Part shown: positions 19,510 to 31,785 of the stretch, piece by piece | Layout: each line of letters starts with the position of its first letter | How positions within the stretch are numbered: position 1 is the stretch's first letter | Assembly (NCBI RefSeq): GCF_008693105.1 | Contig: NZ_VXKK01000033.1 | Coordinates: 62,001 to 126,000, forward strand | Direction of reading: 5' to 3' | From: Corynebacterium flavescens | GTDB taxonomy: Bacteria > Actinomycetota > Actinomycetes > Mycobacteriales > Mycobacteriaceae | Length of the DNA: 64,000 nt | Notes under the pieces: generated by a model | The model's input: the letters and a program-made list of their open reading frames with translations, nothing else | Database searches by the model: none | What the model was told of the DNA's origin: nothing | Position numbers and translations under genes: made by a program

Positions 19510-20112
19510 TTACAACGCACCCTTGGTAGAGGGAATTCCTGTGACGCGGGGGTCCGATTCGCTAGCTTGGCGCAGCGCACGGGCAATGGCCTTGTACTCC
19601 GCCTCAGTAATATGGTGCGGATCGCGCCCATAACGCACGTTGAGGTGCAGCGTTACCTCAGAATGCGCAGCGAAGGTCTCGAAGAAGTGACGGTTGATGA
19701 CGGTTGCGTAGTGCCCGCCTATAATCTGCCACTGCATGTTCTCCGGCTCCCCATTCATGACAAAATAAGGCCGCCCGGAGATGTCAACGACTGCCTCCAC
19801 CAGGGTTTCATCCATGGGCAAAAGCTGCGATCCGAAACGACGGATCCCGGCCTTATCCTGCAGAGCTTCCAAAAAAGCACGGCCGAGGACAATTGCCGTG
19901 TCCTCCACTGTGTGGTGGGCATCGATCTCCGTGTCTCCCTCTGCACTCACCCGCAGATCGAAAGAGCCGTGGGTGGCAAAGGCTGTGAGCATGTGATTGA
20001 AAAAAGGCAGGCCGGTAGAGATTTCGGACTTTCCGGTGCCGTCAAGATTGATCTCGACTTCGATGCGAGACTCGCTCGTCACTCGCTGCGAGGTTGCAAT
20101 GCGGTTGCTCAT
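19510..20112 (-). CDS. hisB: Imidazoleglycerol-phosphate dehydratase
   Basis: Dehydrates imidazole glycerol phosphate to imidazole acetol phosphate. 200 residues, monofunctional (no phosphatase domain). Manganese-binding motifs [21 protein letters not shown] and [12 protein letters not shown] are present. ATG at 20112 is preceded by an AAGGAG. It lies 11 nt after hisC. Confidence 0.97.
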   Translation of the reverse strand: MSNRIATSQRVTSESRIEVEINLDGTGKSEISTGLPFFNHMLTAFATHGSFDLRVSAEGDTEIDAHHTVEDTAIVLGRAFLEALQDKAGIRRFGSQLLPMDETLVEAVVDISGRPYFVMNGEPENMQWQIIGGHYATVINRHFFETFAAHSEVTLHLNVRYGRDPHHITEAEYKAIARALRQASESDPRVTGIPSTKGAL

Positions 20113-20123
20113 GTGCGCTCCTT

Positions 20124-21227
<1,104 letters not shown>

Positions 21228-22541
21228 TTACTTCTCCTCTTCGAACCGGGCGCGGATGGATTCTCCGTGTGCAGGCAACTGTTCTGCATTGGCAAAGGCG
21301 ATAACCTTATCAGCGATTTCGCCCAAGGCGGCGCGGTCGTAGTCAATGATATTGACCGGGCGCAAGAACGTGTGGGTGGAAAGACCTGCGGAAAAGCGCG
21401 CCGTCCCGGAGGTAGGCAGCACGTGATTTGAGCCCGCGGAGTAGTCCCCCAGAGGCACGGGTGAGAATTCACCCACGAAGATTGCTCCCGCGTGGGTGAT
21501 CTTTTCGGCATCAGCCCGCGCCTGTGCAGTCTGGATCTCCAAGTGCTCAGCCGCATAAGCATTGGCGACGGCGATGCCAGCCTCCATGTCATCGACCAAG
21601 ACGATGCCAGACTGCTGGCCACGCAGGGCCTGCGCGGCGCGCTCCGCATTTAGCGTGGCGGTATAGCGTGCCTCGACCTCTAGGCGTACCTGCTCTGCCA
21701 ACTCTGGCGAATCCGTAATGAGCACGCTTGCGGCCATAGGATCGTGCTCTGCTTGGGAAATAAGATCATAAGCCACGTATATTGGGTCGGCCGTCTTATC
21801 CCCAAGAATGGCGATCTCCGTGGGTCCTGCCTCTGCATCTGTGCCCACGATTCCGCGAACGAGGCGCTTGGCGGCAGTGACAAAGATGTTGCCGGGACCA
21901 GTGATGATGTCCACCGGTTCAAGAGCGGCGGAATCGTCTCCATAGGCCAACAGCGCGATTGCCTGTGCGCCGCCTACTGCCCACACCTCATCGACGCCGA
22001 GGATGTAGCAGGTAGCCAGCACCGTTGGGTGAGGCAATCCGCCGAACTCTTTCTGCGGTGGCGAAGCCACGACCAGGCTAGTAACGCCGGCTTCTTGCGC
22101 TGGCACGGTATTCATAATTACCGAGGAAGGATAAACAGCCTTGCCCCCAGGAACATAGAGACCGACCCTGTCTATGGGCAAGAATACTTCCGTGACCTGC
22201 GCACCCGGTGCCAACTCGGTGGTGTGGCGCGCGGGCTTCTGCTCAGCGTGTACCTTGCGCACGCGGGCGATGGATTCCTCAATTGCCTCGCGCACCGCCG
22301 GATCCAGCTCGGCCGCAGCCTTTTCCAGTGCTTCTGGGCTGACCTTCAATTGGGCGGGCCGTACACCATCAAATTGCTCACCGTAGTCGAGGGCCGCCGC
22401 TGCCCCCTCCTCGCGTACATGATGAACCATCGGTGCAACCTTGTCCAAGACTGAAGCGACATCGGTGCCACCGCGTGGCAAAACGCGGCGCAGCTGCGAT
22501 GTACTGAGTTCTTTCCCTCGAAGGTCGATGGTCTGAAGCAT
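21228..22541 (-). CDS. hisD: Histidinol dehydrogenase
   Basis: Zn- and NAD-dependent enzyme that oxidises L-histidinol to histidine in two steps. 437 residues. [40 protein letters not shown] and the catalytic Glu-His pair in AAEHLEIQT are visible. AAGGAG lies 5 nt before the ATG. It is the first gene of the his operon; the promoter is in the 209-bp divergent region shared with the YbjN gene, leaving a leader of perhaps 80-100 nt. Confidence 0.97.
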   Translation of the reverse strand: MLQTIDLRGKELSTSQLRRVLPRGGTDVASVLDKVAPMVHHVREEGAAAALDYGEQFDGVRPAQLKVSPEALEKAAAELDPAVREAIEESIARVRKVHAEQKPARHTTELAPGAQVTEVFLPIDRVGLYVPGGKAVYPSSVIMNTVPAQEAGVTSLVVASPPQKEFGGLPHPTVLATCYILGVDEVWAVGGAQAIALLAYGDDSAALEPVDIITGPGNIFVTAAKRLVRGIVGTDAEAGPTEIAILGDKTADPIYVAYDLISQAEHDPMAASVLITDSPELAEQVRLEVEARYTATLNAERAAQALRGQQSGIVLVDDMEAGIAVANAYAAEHLEIQTAQARADAEKITHAGAIFVGEFSPVPLGDYSAGSNHVLPTSGTARFSAGLSTHTFLRPVNIIDYDRAALGEIADKVIAFANAEQLPAHGESIRARFEEEK

Positions 22542-22580
22542 TCGGGCTCCTTAGTGACAGTGACAAATGTTTAGGCTCTT

Positions 22581-22605
22581 CCACTGCCCTTTGCCGCAGG
22601 CGTGG
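22581..22605 (-). promoter_or_regulatory. Possible structured leader of the his operon
   Basis: On the reverse strand CCACGCCTGC pairs with GCAGTGG (a 2-nt bulge) around a purine loop, about 40 nt before hisD. I found no T-box core and no run of histidine codons. Any attenuation role is speculative. Confidence 0.25.
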
Positions 22606-22750
22606 AGAGAATCCGTGCAATCTATAACATGACCAATATACCGATATGAATTTCACAGCGCGGGGCAGGGGCATGCCTATAGACTCGGCACCACGCAAGA
22701 ATAGCGCTTTTCCCTGCTAAGTTGAAGCAAACTGGGAAGGATGTGACGCG

Positions 22751-23680
22751 ATGCAAGGGTTTAATCCGGAGGCCGGCGAGCATGCTGCCGACGCGGGCCT
22801 CATTAGCCGCGTCTACGAGTGCGCTAGGCGCGCCGAGCTAGAGTGCATTCGCGTGGAATCACGGGAGTTGTTGTTTCCCCATCCGCACCAGGGGGAGACA
22901 CGTCTGAGCATGGATACCCGCGGGGATCCCCTTCTTCGCTTCTTCACTCGGCATACGGCTCACCTCCAGTTTGGGGATGTCTCCCGCCTTGCGCAGTTTG
23001 TCAACGCGTGGAACCATGACTGTCTCTCGCCGACGCTCATCCTCGATTACGGCTCCCCCGAGTCGGTACAGCTGTGGGGTCATACTTTCTTCCTTGTGGA
23101 GGACGCACCCACCACTCAGCAGATAGAAGCCGCCCTCCTGCCGGCTATTTTCAATGCCCAGTCTTATCTAGAGGCTCTTTTTGAGGCCTTCCCAGAAATC
23201 GCCCGCGTGCCCGCCCCTGCCTCACCGGAGGAGGGGGAAGAACCAGGCGAGCACCCCAGCGCCGTAGACCTCGACCGTCTGATGGAAGCCCTGCCGGCGC
23301 TGGGAATATCTCGGTTTCACATCGCCAGTGAGCAGGCAATCTACACTTGGATCAACGACATCCTTTTCGCCTTTGCCTTAGACAACGGTCCCAGCCTGCT
23401 TATCAAGGGCCATTGGGATCCTAATATCGAGGAGAAGGAGTTCCTGCGGGTCTTTCTCATCTGCAACGACTGGAACCGCGGCAATTACTCGGCTTCTGCG
23501 TTTTGTCATATTAACGCCGATGGCCTTCAAGTCCGTCTGGACTACGCAGCCATCACTTCTGGGGGTCTGACCGATTCCGAGCTCCGGCTAACGCTCGGCC
23601 GCGCCCTGCGGGCCATTCTGCATGGCGTCGATGACATCGCGCGCAATACGGTGGGGTCATCTCCCGTGAAGTGGCCTTAA
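22751..23680 (+). CDS. Protein with two YbjN domains
   Basis: 309 residues. Two similar halves are separated by an acidic Pro/Glu linker (about residues 157-175); each has the YbjN pattern of an alpha/beta fold with F-x-x-x-W-N motifs (LAQFVNAWNHDC; FLICNDWNRGNYSA). YbjN proteins resemble type III secretion chaperones and have been linked to stress and motility in E. coli; no precise role is known in actinobacteria. GGAAGGA lies about 10 nt upstream of the ATG. It is divergent from hisD, and only 3 bp separate its stop from the convergent membrane-protein gene. Confidence 0.8.
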   Translation: MQGFNPEAGEHAADAGLISRVYECARRAELECIRVESRELLFPHPHQGETRLSMDTRGDPLLRFFTRHTAHLQFGDVSRLAQFVNAWNHDCLSPTLILDYGSPESVQLWGHTFFLVEDAPTTQQIEAALLPAIFNAQSYLEALFEAFPEIARVPAPASPEEGEEPGEHPSAVDLDRLMEALPALGISRFHIASEQAIYTWINDILFAFALDNGPSLLIKGHWDPNIEEKEFLRVFLICNDWNRGNYSASAFCHINADGLQVRLDYAAITSGGLTDSELRLTLGRALRAILHGVDDIARNTVGSSPVKWP

Positions 23681-23683
23681 AAC

Positions 23684-24202
23684 CTATCTAGGCGCTACTT
23701 CTTCAGTTTCCCTGTTTATAAACAGTGCAGACCAGTAGCTAAACATCGCCAGGAATGGCGCCACGACCCATGCCACTCCGGGACTAAACGTAGGGACGAA
23801 ATGCACGACTTCTCCGGGATCCGCAGGCGCATGGGTAGCTGTGACTCCGCCTAGTACATAGAAAGCGGCGGTGGCAGCGAGCGCCACTACTCCCAGCCAG
23901 TAAATCATCGCAGCGCTGTGCAGCCGCGGAGCCCTGACATAGGTGACTAACGCCAAGACCATGGCCATCGCACCAGTGATGAGCGTGAAGGTAATAAAGG
24001 AGGTGAACTCAACGTTGTCCACCGTGTCCAGCACGTATCCGCCGCCTTTGGCTGCGTGACCAGTCAGTTCCGGGCGCAGCAGACCCCACACTGCGCCGAC
24101 GGCAGAAAATGCACACAGCGACAGCGCCAGCACACCCGCACAGTAGCCAATGCTGCGGGAAATACGCGGTAGTTTCCAGCCCAAAGGACTAGTACTCGCC
24201 AC
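23684..24202 (-). CDS. Membrane protein of unknown function (four segments)
   Basis: 172 residues from a GTG at 24202 that overlaps the end of the upstream lipoprotein gene by 14 nt. Four hydrophobic segments are visible (about residues 18-38, 70-92, 100-122 and 145-163). No family was recognised. An upstream ATG at 24220 or 24340 would extend into the lipoprotein gene with a sequence that does not look like protein, so the GTG is preferred. It is probably co-transcribed with the lipoprotein. Confidence 0.6.
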   Translation of the reverse strand: MASTSPLGWKLPRISRSIGYCAGVLALSLCAFSAVGAVWGLLRPELTGHAAKGGGYVLDTVDNVEFTSFITFTLITGAMAMVLALVTYVRAPRLHSAAMIYWLGVVALAATAAFYVLGGVTATHAPADPGEVVHFVPTFSPGVAWVVAPFLAMFSYWSALFINRETEEVAPR

Positions 24203-24881
24203 AGAAAGTCCAGTTTCCATCCTCACGCTTAAAGCGCATGGTGGAGCTATCAACGCCGTTATTGGTGTTGACGTTGATGGTGGCCGAGGCATCGTCCCCG
24301 TTGACAAGGACATCATTGACGGAGTCAACCCCCGTGGCATTCCAATCGAAGCCCTCGAGGCCGGAGGTGTCTTGTCCCTCAGCAGCCATACCGGACTTCA
24401 GGGAATCCATAGGCACGTCGGGGACTTGGTTGTAATCCATGTTGGCTAGCTCGCCGTTATTGGCATTGCGTACAGCCTGGCAAGCATGGTCAGGCATGTA
24501 CTGGAAAAACTGGCGCAAGGTAGTTGTCTCATAGAGACCGCGAACGAGACCGTTGATTGCGTCAACGTCCGCTTGAGAAGCAGCCTGGCCGCCTTCCACT
24601 GGCTTGACCACGGGGACATTTCCCAGCGGGGTTTCGCCATTAGCCAACGCCTGCGCATCTTCCGAGTCAGCGCCGGCAGGCGCCTGTTCGGAAGATGAAG
24701 CCTGCTCCGAGGAGGGAGCTGCGCTTGACGAAGTCGCGCCCGCCTTCCCCGAAGAAGCCGCAGCGCTACTGCCCGTAGAATCCTCCGCTGCATCATCGCT
24801 GGAGCCGCAGGCACTCAGCGCGAGCGGCACGATCATTGCCAAAGACAGGACAGTCTTTTTCACTGGGCTCTTCAAGGTCAA
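24189..24881 (-). CDS. Lipoprotein of unknown function
   Basis: 230 residues. The lipoprotein signal peptide ends in the lipobox LSAC at residues 22-25, followed by about 60 residues very rich in Ser, Ala, Glu and Asp, a typical flexible stalk. The C-terminal part (from about residue 95) contains LVRGLYETTTLRQFF and the ending GNWTFCGEY; the layout resembles mycobacterial secreted lipoproteins but no family was fixed. Start is TTG at 24881, with AGGAG 6 nt upstream. It should be processed by Lgt and LspA, both encoded in this window. Confidence 0.8.
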   Translation of the reverse strand: MTLKSPVKKTVLSLAMIVPLALSACGSSDDAAEDSTGSSAAASSGKAGATSSSAAPSSEQASSSEQAPAGADSEDAQALANGETPLGNVPVVKPVEGGQAASQADVDAINGLVRGLYETTTLRQFFQYMPDHACQAVRNANNGELANMDYNQVPDVPMDSLKSGMAAEGQDTSGLEGFDWNATGVDSVNDVLVNGDDASATINVNTNNGVDSSTMRFKREDGNWTFCGEY

Positions 24882-25090
24882 CGCTCACTCCTGAGGGAAA
24901 AATAACGGACAAACAACACAACAGCCTGCTTGCTGCCTAAAAATCTAACTTGGACATACTAACAAGTGTTCAATAATGATGCGCTGAGCGTTATCTCATA
25001 ACTACCTGTGAGGACTACCTTTCTTAGGTTGCCCTCGTGACCCGCCTTCCTGGAATACTAATATCCACACGGGCCATCAAAGCCGATCGC

Positions 25091-25096
25091 TACAAT
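25091..25096 (+). promoter_or_regulatory. -10 box of leaderless tetR gene
   Basis: TACAAT followed by 8 nt and the GTG at 25105. Confidence 0.55.
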
Positions 25097-25104
25097 GGCT
25101 AAGC

Positions 25105-25626
25105 GTGCAACTTAAACGGGATTTAATCATCGAGACGGCCCTCGAATTGCTGCAGGCCTACGGTCTGGCAGATGTCACCATGCGCCGTGTGGCGACCACA
25201 CTTTCCGTCGCACCCGGTGCCTTGTACTGGCACATAAAGAACAAGCAGGATCTGATAGCCGCCATGGCCAGCCGGATCATTGAACCGCTGAATGGCTCCA
25301 CAACTGAGGATCTTGCTCTCAACTTGCGCAGCGTGCTTCTTTCCCATCGCGATGGTGCTGAGGTAACCATCGCAGGGCTCTCCTTGCCAGGCTCGAAGGC
25401 CTGGGAGCAGTTGGTCGAGCGCTTCATCGCCTCAATCGACGACGACTCCGAAGCAGCGCGCGTGGCCGCCCTATCCATCATTCACTTGGTGCTCGGCGCC
25501 ACGCTGATGGAGCAATCTAGGGCGCAACTTCAGGAGACCATAGGTACGCCTCAACCTGACTACGACGGCGAATCCGATATCAGGAGCGCGACAGCCATCA
25601 TCCTCAGCGGGCTTTCTCAGAGCTAA
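25105..25626 (+). CDS. TetR family transcriptional regulator
   Basis: 173 residues. The N-terminal helix-turn-helix (about residues 20-45; DVTMRRVATTLSVAPGALYWHIKNKQDL) is a clear TetR DNA-binding domain; the rest is a short ligand-binding domain. Start is GTG with no Shine-Dalgarno sequence but a -10 box 8 nt upstream, so the transcript is leaderless. It lies 49 bp before glgX in the same direction. Target genes are unknown; regulation of itself or of glgX is possible. Confidence 0.88.
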   Translation: MQLKRDLIIETALELLQAYGLADVTMRRVATTLSVAPGALYWHIKNKQDLIAAMASRIIEPLNGSTTEDLALNLRSVLLSHRDGAEVTIAGLSLPGSKAWEQLVERFIASIDDDSEAARVAALSIIHLVLGATLMEQSRAQLQETIGTPQPDYDGESDIRSATAIILSGLSQS

Positions 25627-25662
25627 ACCCCCGTCGCCCGCCCCAATGTCCACTGCAAGGAT

Positions 25663-25668
25663 TAAGAT
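25663..25668 (+). promoter_or_regulatory. -10 box of leaderless glgX transcript
   Basis: TAAGAT followed by 7 nt and the ATG at 25676; it decides the start over the upstream ATG at 25646. Confidence 0.55.
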
Positions 25669-25675
25669 CTTGGCC

Positions 25676-27883
<2,208 letters not shown>

Positions 27884-27904
27884 ACCCTAGAAAGGTAACT
27901 TCAC

Positions 27905-29287
27905 GTGTCGATCACCGCCCACGGAGCCTCCATAGACGTCACCTCCGAAGCGATCGTGCTCCACCACACGCTTCTGGCGTCTTCCCTCGGGAAGGAGGCC
28001 ACCGTGTCTATCCCATTGGATAAAGTGAGCGACACTGAAGTGGTCGAGCCCACCGCAACCGGTTTCGGCTCCCTGACGCTAGTGGGCCCCGGAATCCGCA
28101 TTCTCTTCGCGCCCCACCAGCAACCAGAGGATTTGGCGCGAGCCATCGATGCCGCTAAACGGGGAGATGCCCCCTCCACCATCGCAGAGTCTTCCCCCGG
28201 CATTCCGGCGCTCGATTTCACTGCGGTTGACGTTGAGACCGCCAATGACAACTGGGGATCTATCTGCCAGATCGGTGCGGTGCGTTTCCGCGATGGCAAG
28301 GAGACGCAGTCCCGCAGCTGGCTGTGCACCCCACCTCCAGGCCTCGAGAGCTTCGCCGACGTGAATATATCTATTCACGGAATCACGGCCTCGGATGTGG
28401 CAGACGCCCCTGCCTTCGCACAGGTAGCATCCGAGCTCTTCGATTTTTTGGGCAGCGATATTTTGGTGGCTCACAACGCCCAGTTTGATTCCACGGCACT
28501 GCGCACCGGGCTGCTTTATGCACAGGCGCCCGTGCCGGAAGTGCCACTCGCCTGCTCGTTGGCCCTGTCTCGCGAGGCCTCGCGCGCGGGAATCATTGAG
28601 GTTGTAAATCACCGCCTGCCCACGGTGGCGAAAGCCATAGGCGCCGGCGATTTTCGCCATCATGATGCCGCGGAAGATGCCCGCGCAGCAGGGCTCATCG
28701 TCGTTGGACTTGCCTCTCGGTGGAACTATAGCGGCGATCTCTCCCACTTGTTTAGCATCCACGGCTTTGCTCTCGGCACCATGAGCCAGGACTCAGTCAT
28801 CCCGGTGCTGCGTTCCGATACCGCGCCGACCTCCCCTGCAGACCTCGGCGCAGGAACAGACTTTCGGGATGTATCGCGTGCAGGTGGCACAGCCTCCAAG
28901 CCACGAGGTGAAGGCCAAGGCCAAGGCAAGGAATCCTCCCGCAAGGGGCCCGCTCCATGGCAATCGGTGGCAACGCCCACCACCATCCCAGAACCCAACA
29001 GCGACGCTGATCCTCAAGGAGCACTCTACGGCCAGCACGTCACCCTAACCGGGGATTTTGAGCCTTTTGACAAGGGGCTTTTGTGGTCTGGTATCGCGCA
29101 GCGCGGTGGCCAGGTGGGAAAGAACGTCACCAAGAAAACAACCATATTGGTGCTCGGTCAATGGGCCACGAAGACGTCGAAAGAAAAGCGAGCGGAAGAG
29201 CTCATCGCGAAGGGTCAAGACATTGCCCTGTGGCCGGCGAGCAAGCTCATATCAGAGCTCAGCCTTGACGAGGAACCTCCCTTCTAG
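27905..29287 (+). CDS. DnaQ-like 3'-5' exonuclease with C-terminal BRCT domain
   Basis: 460 residues in three parts. Residues 1-95 form a beta-rich domain that looks PH-like. About 100-275 is a DEDDh exonuclease: DFTAVDVETAN (DxE), VAHNAQFDSTALR and HHDAAEDARAAG carry the metal-binding acids and the histidine. After a Gly/Pro/Lys linker, about 375-455 is a BRCT domain (GQHVTLTGDFEP, GGQVGKNVTKKTTILVLG). Family members are DNA polymerase III epsilon-like proofreading or repair nucleases. Start is GTG with AGAAAGG 9 nt upstream. It follows glgX by 21 bp. Confidence 0.85.
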   Translation: MSITAHGASIDVTSEAIVLHHTLLASSLGKEATVSIPLDKVSDTEVVEPTATGFGSLTLVGPGIRILFAPHQQPEDLARAIDAAKRGDAPSTIAESSPGIPALDFTAVDVETANDNWGSICQIGAVRFRDGKETQSRSWLCTPPPGLESFADVNISIHGITASDVADAPAFAQVASELFDFLGSDILVAHNAQFDSTALRTGLLYAQAPVPEVPLACSLALSREASRAGIIEVVNHRLPTVAKAIGAGDFRHHDAAEDARAAGLIVVGLASRWNYSGDLSHLFSIHGFALGTMSQDSVIPVLRSDTAPTSPADLGAGTDFRDVSRAGGTASKPRGEGQGQGKESSRKGPAPWQSVATPTTIPEPNSDADPQGALYGQHVTLTGDFEPFDKGLLWSGIAQRGGQVGKNVTKKTTILVLGQWATKTSKEKRAEELIAKGQDIALWPASKLISELSLDEEPPF

Positions 29288-29386
29288 GAATTTTCGCGGC
29301 CTGGAACCGCCACGTGGATGCTGGAGTCTAATTCAGACAAGAGTTCAACACCTTGTTTGATACGGACTGAAAAGAGCTTAATCCTC

Positions 29387-30067
29387 ATGCCCCTAGCCCT
29401 TGCTCGTGAAAAAGGCCTCGTAACACCTGTTCCCGCACCACAAGAGTCGCCGCGTGGCCCTCACCTTGCAGCCGATGCGGAGTCCACAATCGCCGGTTTG
29501 GTACCCGCCTTGTACGAACGGGAGCGTGTTGAGTCGCCGCGCCTTTCTGATGATGGTTTTTGTGACTCCCTCGCCACCATTGCGCTTTCCTCGCGGCTTT
29601 CCATGGCGCTCGTTATGCACTCGAAGGAACAGTCTCGTCATCTCAGCCAGCGTGGCCTCGATGAGCTAGGACTTAGCGTCCACGCGGCGTGGACGGTGGC
29701 TGCGGCAAACCTGCAGAGGCGAGCTTTGACGCCGAAGGGCTTGCGGTTTTGGACTCGCCCTGCTGTCCATTCTTTACCCGGTTGCCCAGGAGTAGAGGTT
29801 CGTGTACTTGGCTCGCCTATTAGTGCTTGGCTTGCACATCCCCAAACGTTTAGCACCTTAGACGGCCATCTCCGCCGAGTACTTCGATGCGATAGACTTA
29901 CGTATCTCGTCCCCTACTCAGCTCGGGTGTTTGTACTTCGTGCACCTACAGCGGAAGCGGCACGGCTGTGGGCACACACCAGCGCGCAGGTGCGTCCAGC
30001 TCATAGTCCGCTGATTAGCGCGCACCCTTTGGTCTTGAGCAATGGGTTCCCGCAAGAATTAACCTGA
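29387..30067 (+). CDS. Hypothetical protein upstream of alarmone synthetase
   Basis: 226 residues from the ATG at 29387 (MPLALAREKGLVTPVPAPQ). It looks soluble, with an Ala/Leu/Arg-rich helical composition and no signal peptide or obvious motif. No family was recognised. An in-frame ATG at 29318 is possible but its upstream residues are not protein-like. It lies 30 bp before the alarmone synthetase in the same direction, but that gene has its own -10 box. Confidence 0.6.
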   Translation: MPLALAREKGLVTPVPAPQESPRGPHLAADAESTIAGLVPALYERERVESPRLSDDGFCDSLATIALSSRLSMALVMHSKEQSRHLSQRGLDELGLSVHAAWTVAAANLQRRALTPKGLRFWTRPAVHSLPGCPGVEVRVLGSPISAWLAHPQTFSTLDGHLRRVLRCDRLTYLVPYSARVFVLRAPTAEAARLWAHTSAQVRPAHSPLISAHPLVLSNGFPQELT

Positions 30068-30085
30068 TGAAACGCATAAGGAGCT

Positions 30086-30091
30086 TAGAGT
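30086..30091 (+). promoter_or_regulatory. -10 box of leaderless alarmone synthetase gene
   Basis: TAGAGT followed by 6 nt and the ATG at 30098. Confidence 0.5.
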
Positions 30092-30097
30092 ATCACC

Positions 30098-31129
30098 ATG
30101 GCTGATAACGGCATCTCCAAGCTAGGAAATCAATACCACGAGTGGTTAAGGGCGCATCCTACCGCCGCGGTCGAGTTCGGTGATGCCATCGAGGATTTGC
30201 TCAATGACGCAGGCGTCATCTTCGACCGAGTCTCGCCCCGTGTCAAGGGCTGGCCATCGCTCAAGGCTAAGGCCAAGAAGCGTTTCCCCGATGGCACGTT
30301 GATGTATCCACGTCCGTGGGAAGAAATCCACGATGTCCTTGGTGTGCGGGTGACAGTCTTTCACTCCACCGCCATACCGGAGGCCCTAGAGGTATTCGGC
30401 GAGTCTTTCAAGGTCATTCGTTCTGTGGACAAGGCAGCACAAACTCGCATTTCCGGCGGCTTCGGCTACGGCTCCCACCATTTGATCCTCACAGTTACAA
30501 ACGCCATTGAGGAATTGTCGGATTATGAAGGGCTGACATTTGAGGTACAGATCCGCACGGTGCTGCAACATGCTTGGGCAGAGTTCGAGCACGATATCCG
30601 CTACAAGCAGGGTCCTAATCAACCTTCTCCACAGGTGGATCGGCTTTTTACCTTAGCGGCTGGGCTGATTGAATTAGCAGATCAACAATTCGATGAGATT
30701 GCTGCACTGAAGGATCCCAGTGGCGACACCGATGAAGACGTGGAACTCAATGCTGAAACGCTGCCGGGGGTCTTGGCTGTGGTCTTAGGCGGACGCTTCC
30801 CGCGCTCTCGCTCTGATCATTACCGCTTCCTCTCGGAACTGCTCGAAGCCAACAATGTCACCTCGCTCGGTCAGCTGCAGGCCCTACTCAATGCCGGGGA
30901 TATAGCTTTTGTCCACGAGGCCATGCACTACCGCTTCCGCCCCGGTCAGGTCCGCCTCATCGATGACCTCTTGCTCAACAAGTTTGGCAAGAAGCATATC
31001 GATGCAACCTGGTCCATCGGAGACCGCGCAGACCGGCGCAGAAGGCTCAATGGGCGCTTCAAAAACCTGCAGGCGCTCCGAGCGCACAGTGCAAAGGACT
31101 CCGAGCGCAATACGCGCGAAAAGAACTAG
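30098..31129 (+). CDS. Small alarmone synthetase (RelA/SpoT synthetase domain)
   Basis: 343 residues. Synthesises (p)ppGpp from GTP/GDP and ATP; there is no HD hydrolase domain and no TGS/ACT region, so it is a stand-alone synthetase. Motifs include KGWPSLKAKAKKRFP, DVLGVRVTVFHS, GFGYGSHHLIL and FEVQIRTVLQHAWAEFEHDIRYK, which holds the catalytic glutamate. The C-terminal 130 residues are an alpha-helical extension. C. glutamicum has two such proteins, one reported inactive, so activity should not be assumed. Its TAG stop overlaps the S4 gene stop on the other strand by four bases (CTAG). Confidence 0.88.
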   Translation: MADNGISKLGNQYHEWLRAHPTAAVEFGDAIEDLLNDAGVIFDRVSPRVKGWPSLKAKAKKRFPDGTLMYPRPWEEIHDVLGVRVTVFHSTAIPEALEVFGESFKVIRSVDKAAQTRISGGFGYGSHHLILTVTNAIEELSDYEGLTFEVQIRTVLQHAWAEFEHDIRYKQGPNQPSPQVDRLFTLAAGLIELADQQFDEIAALKDPSGDTDEDVELNAETLPGVLAVVLGGRFPRSRSDHYRFLSELLEANNVTSLGQLQALLNAGDIAFVHEAMHYRFRPGQVRLIDDLLLNKFGKKHIDATWSIGDRADRRRRLNGRFKNLQALRAHSAKDSERNTREKN

Positions 31130-31512
31130 CGCGTATTGCGGCGGAATTTCTCCATGTCACGCCGCTCTTTCTTCGTCGGGCGGCCTGCACCGCGCTCACG
31201 GACGGGAACGGCGGGAAGAAATTGCCGGGGAGGAGGAGGAGGTGCGTGATCCTTGTAGCAGGTGCGCGCGATTGATGCGCCGACGCGCTTGCGCACAGTA
31301 GCCAGAACTTCTAGATCGTGTTCATGATGATTGCGCCATACCCGAACGCGATCCCCGGGAACTACCTGCTGAGAAGGCTTAATTGCGTTGCCGTTGAGCT
31401 TAACATGGCCCGCTTTAACCGCATCAGCCGCTTCAGAGCGGGTCTTAAACATCCGCACCGACCATACCCAAGCATCAATTCTGACCGGTAGGCCTGCAGA
31501 ATCATTACTCAT
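31126..31512 (-). CDS. S4 domain RNA-binding protein (Hsp15-like)
   Basis: 128 residues. An S4 RNA-binding domain fills residues 10-75 (RIDAWVWSVRMFKTRSEAADAVKAG, KLNGNAIKPSQQVVPGD); the tail is basic and proline/arginine-rich. Hsp15 proteins rescue stalled large ribosomal subunits in E. coli; the same role here is inferred. It follows the small membrane gene by 8 nt, so the pair is probably one transcript. Confidence 0.88.
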   Translation of the reverse strand: MSNDSAGLPVRIDAWVWSVRMFKTRSEAADAVKAGHVKLNGNAIKPSQQVVPGDRVRVWRNHHEHDLEVLATVRKRVGASIARTCYKDHAPPPPPRQFLPAVPVRERGAGRPTKKERRDMEKFRRNTR

Positions 31513-31520
31513 GATTGCCG

Positions 31521-31760
31521 CTAGTTTTGGCTGTTATTCTCGCCCACGATCTTTTGGATCTTGGACCAGTTGTAGACTCCGCCAGCAACGGCAACGATGA
31601 TGCCGAGCATCATATAAGTAACGAAGGACGTTGCAGCTAGTCCGAGGAGGAATCCACCACCGAGCCCCGCTGCCACGCAGATGACACCGTTGCGAGCGTG
31701 CTTGCGGACTTCCTGCTTCTTCTTCTGAATTGGGTTATTGGGACGTGGCTGCATAGTCAT
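31521..31760 (-). CDS. Small membrane protein of unknown function
   Basis: 79 residues: a basic N-terminus (QKKKQEVRKHARNG), then two hydrophobic helices (about residues 26-48 and 48-66) and a short polar tail. No family was recognised. The start at 31760 is supported by a reverse-strand TAGAAT at 31768-31773, 7 nt upstream, so the transcript is leaderless. Confidence 0.7.
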   Translation of the reverse strand: MTMQPRPNNPIQKKKQEVRKHARNGVICVAAGLGGGFLLGLAATSFVTYMMLGIIVAVAGGVYNWSKIQKIVGENNSQN

Positions 31761-31767
31761 GGCGGAT

Positions 31768-31773
31768 ATTCTA
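31768..31773 (-). promoter_or_regulatory. -10 box of leaderless small membrane gene
   Basis: Reverse-strand TAGAAT followed by 7 nt and the ATG at 31760. Confidence 0.6.
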
Positions 31774-31785
31774 CCGTACTATCCA

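Noticed and set aside
22542-22750. T-box or histidine leader peptide before hisD, as proposed for other corynebacteria.
   Set aside because: No T-box core (GGTGG...ACCGCG) and no run of His codons was found; only a modest hairpin is present.
24953-24966. GACATACTAACAAG also occurs at 53053-53066.
   Set aside because: A shared 14-mer is expected several times by chance in 64 kb, and the two contexts (lipoprotein and arabitol promoter regions) are unrelated.
25025-25045. TTAGGTTGCCCTC upstream of the TetR gene as a DtxR iron box.
   Set aside because: Only the left half fits the DtxR consensus; the right arm does not.
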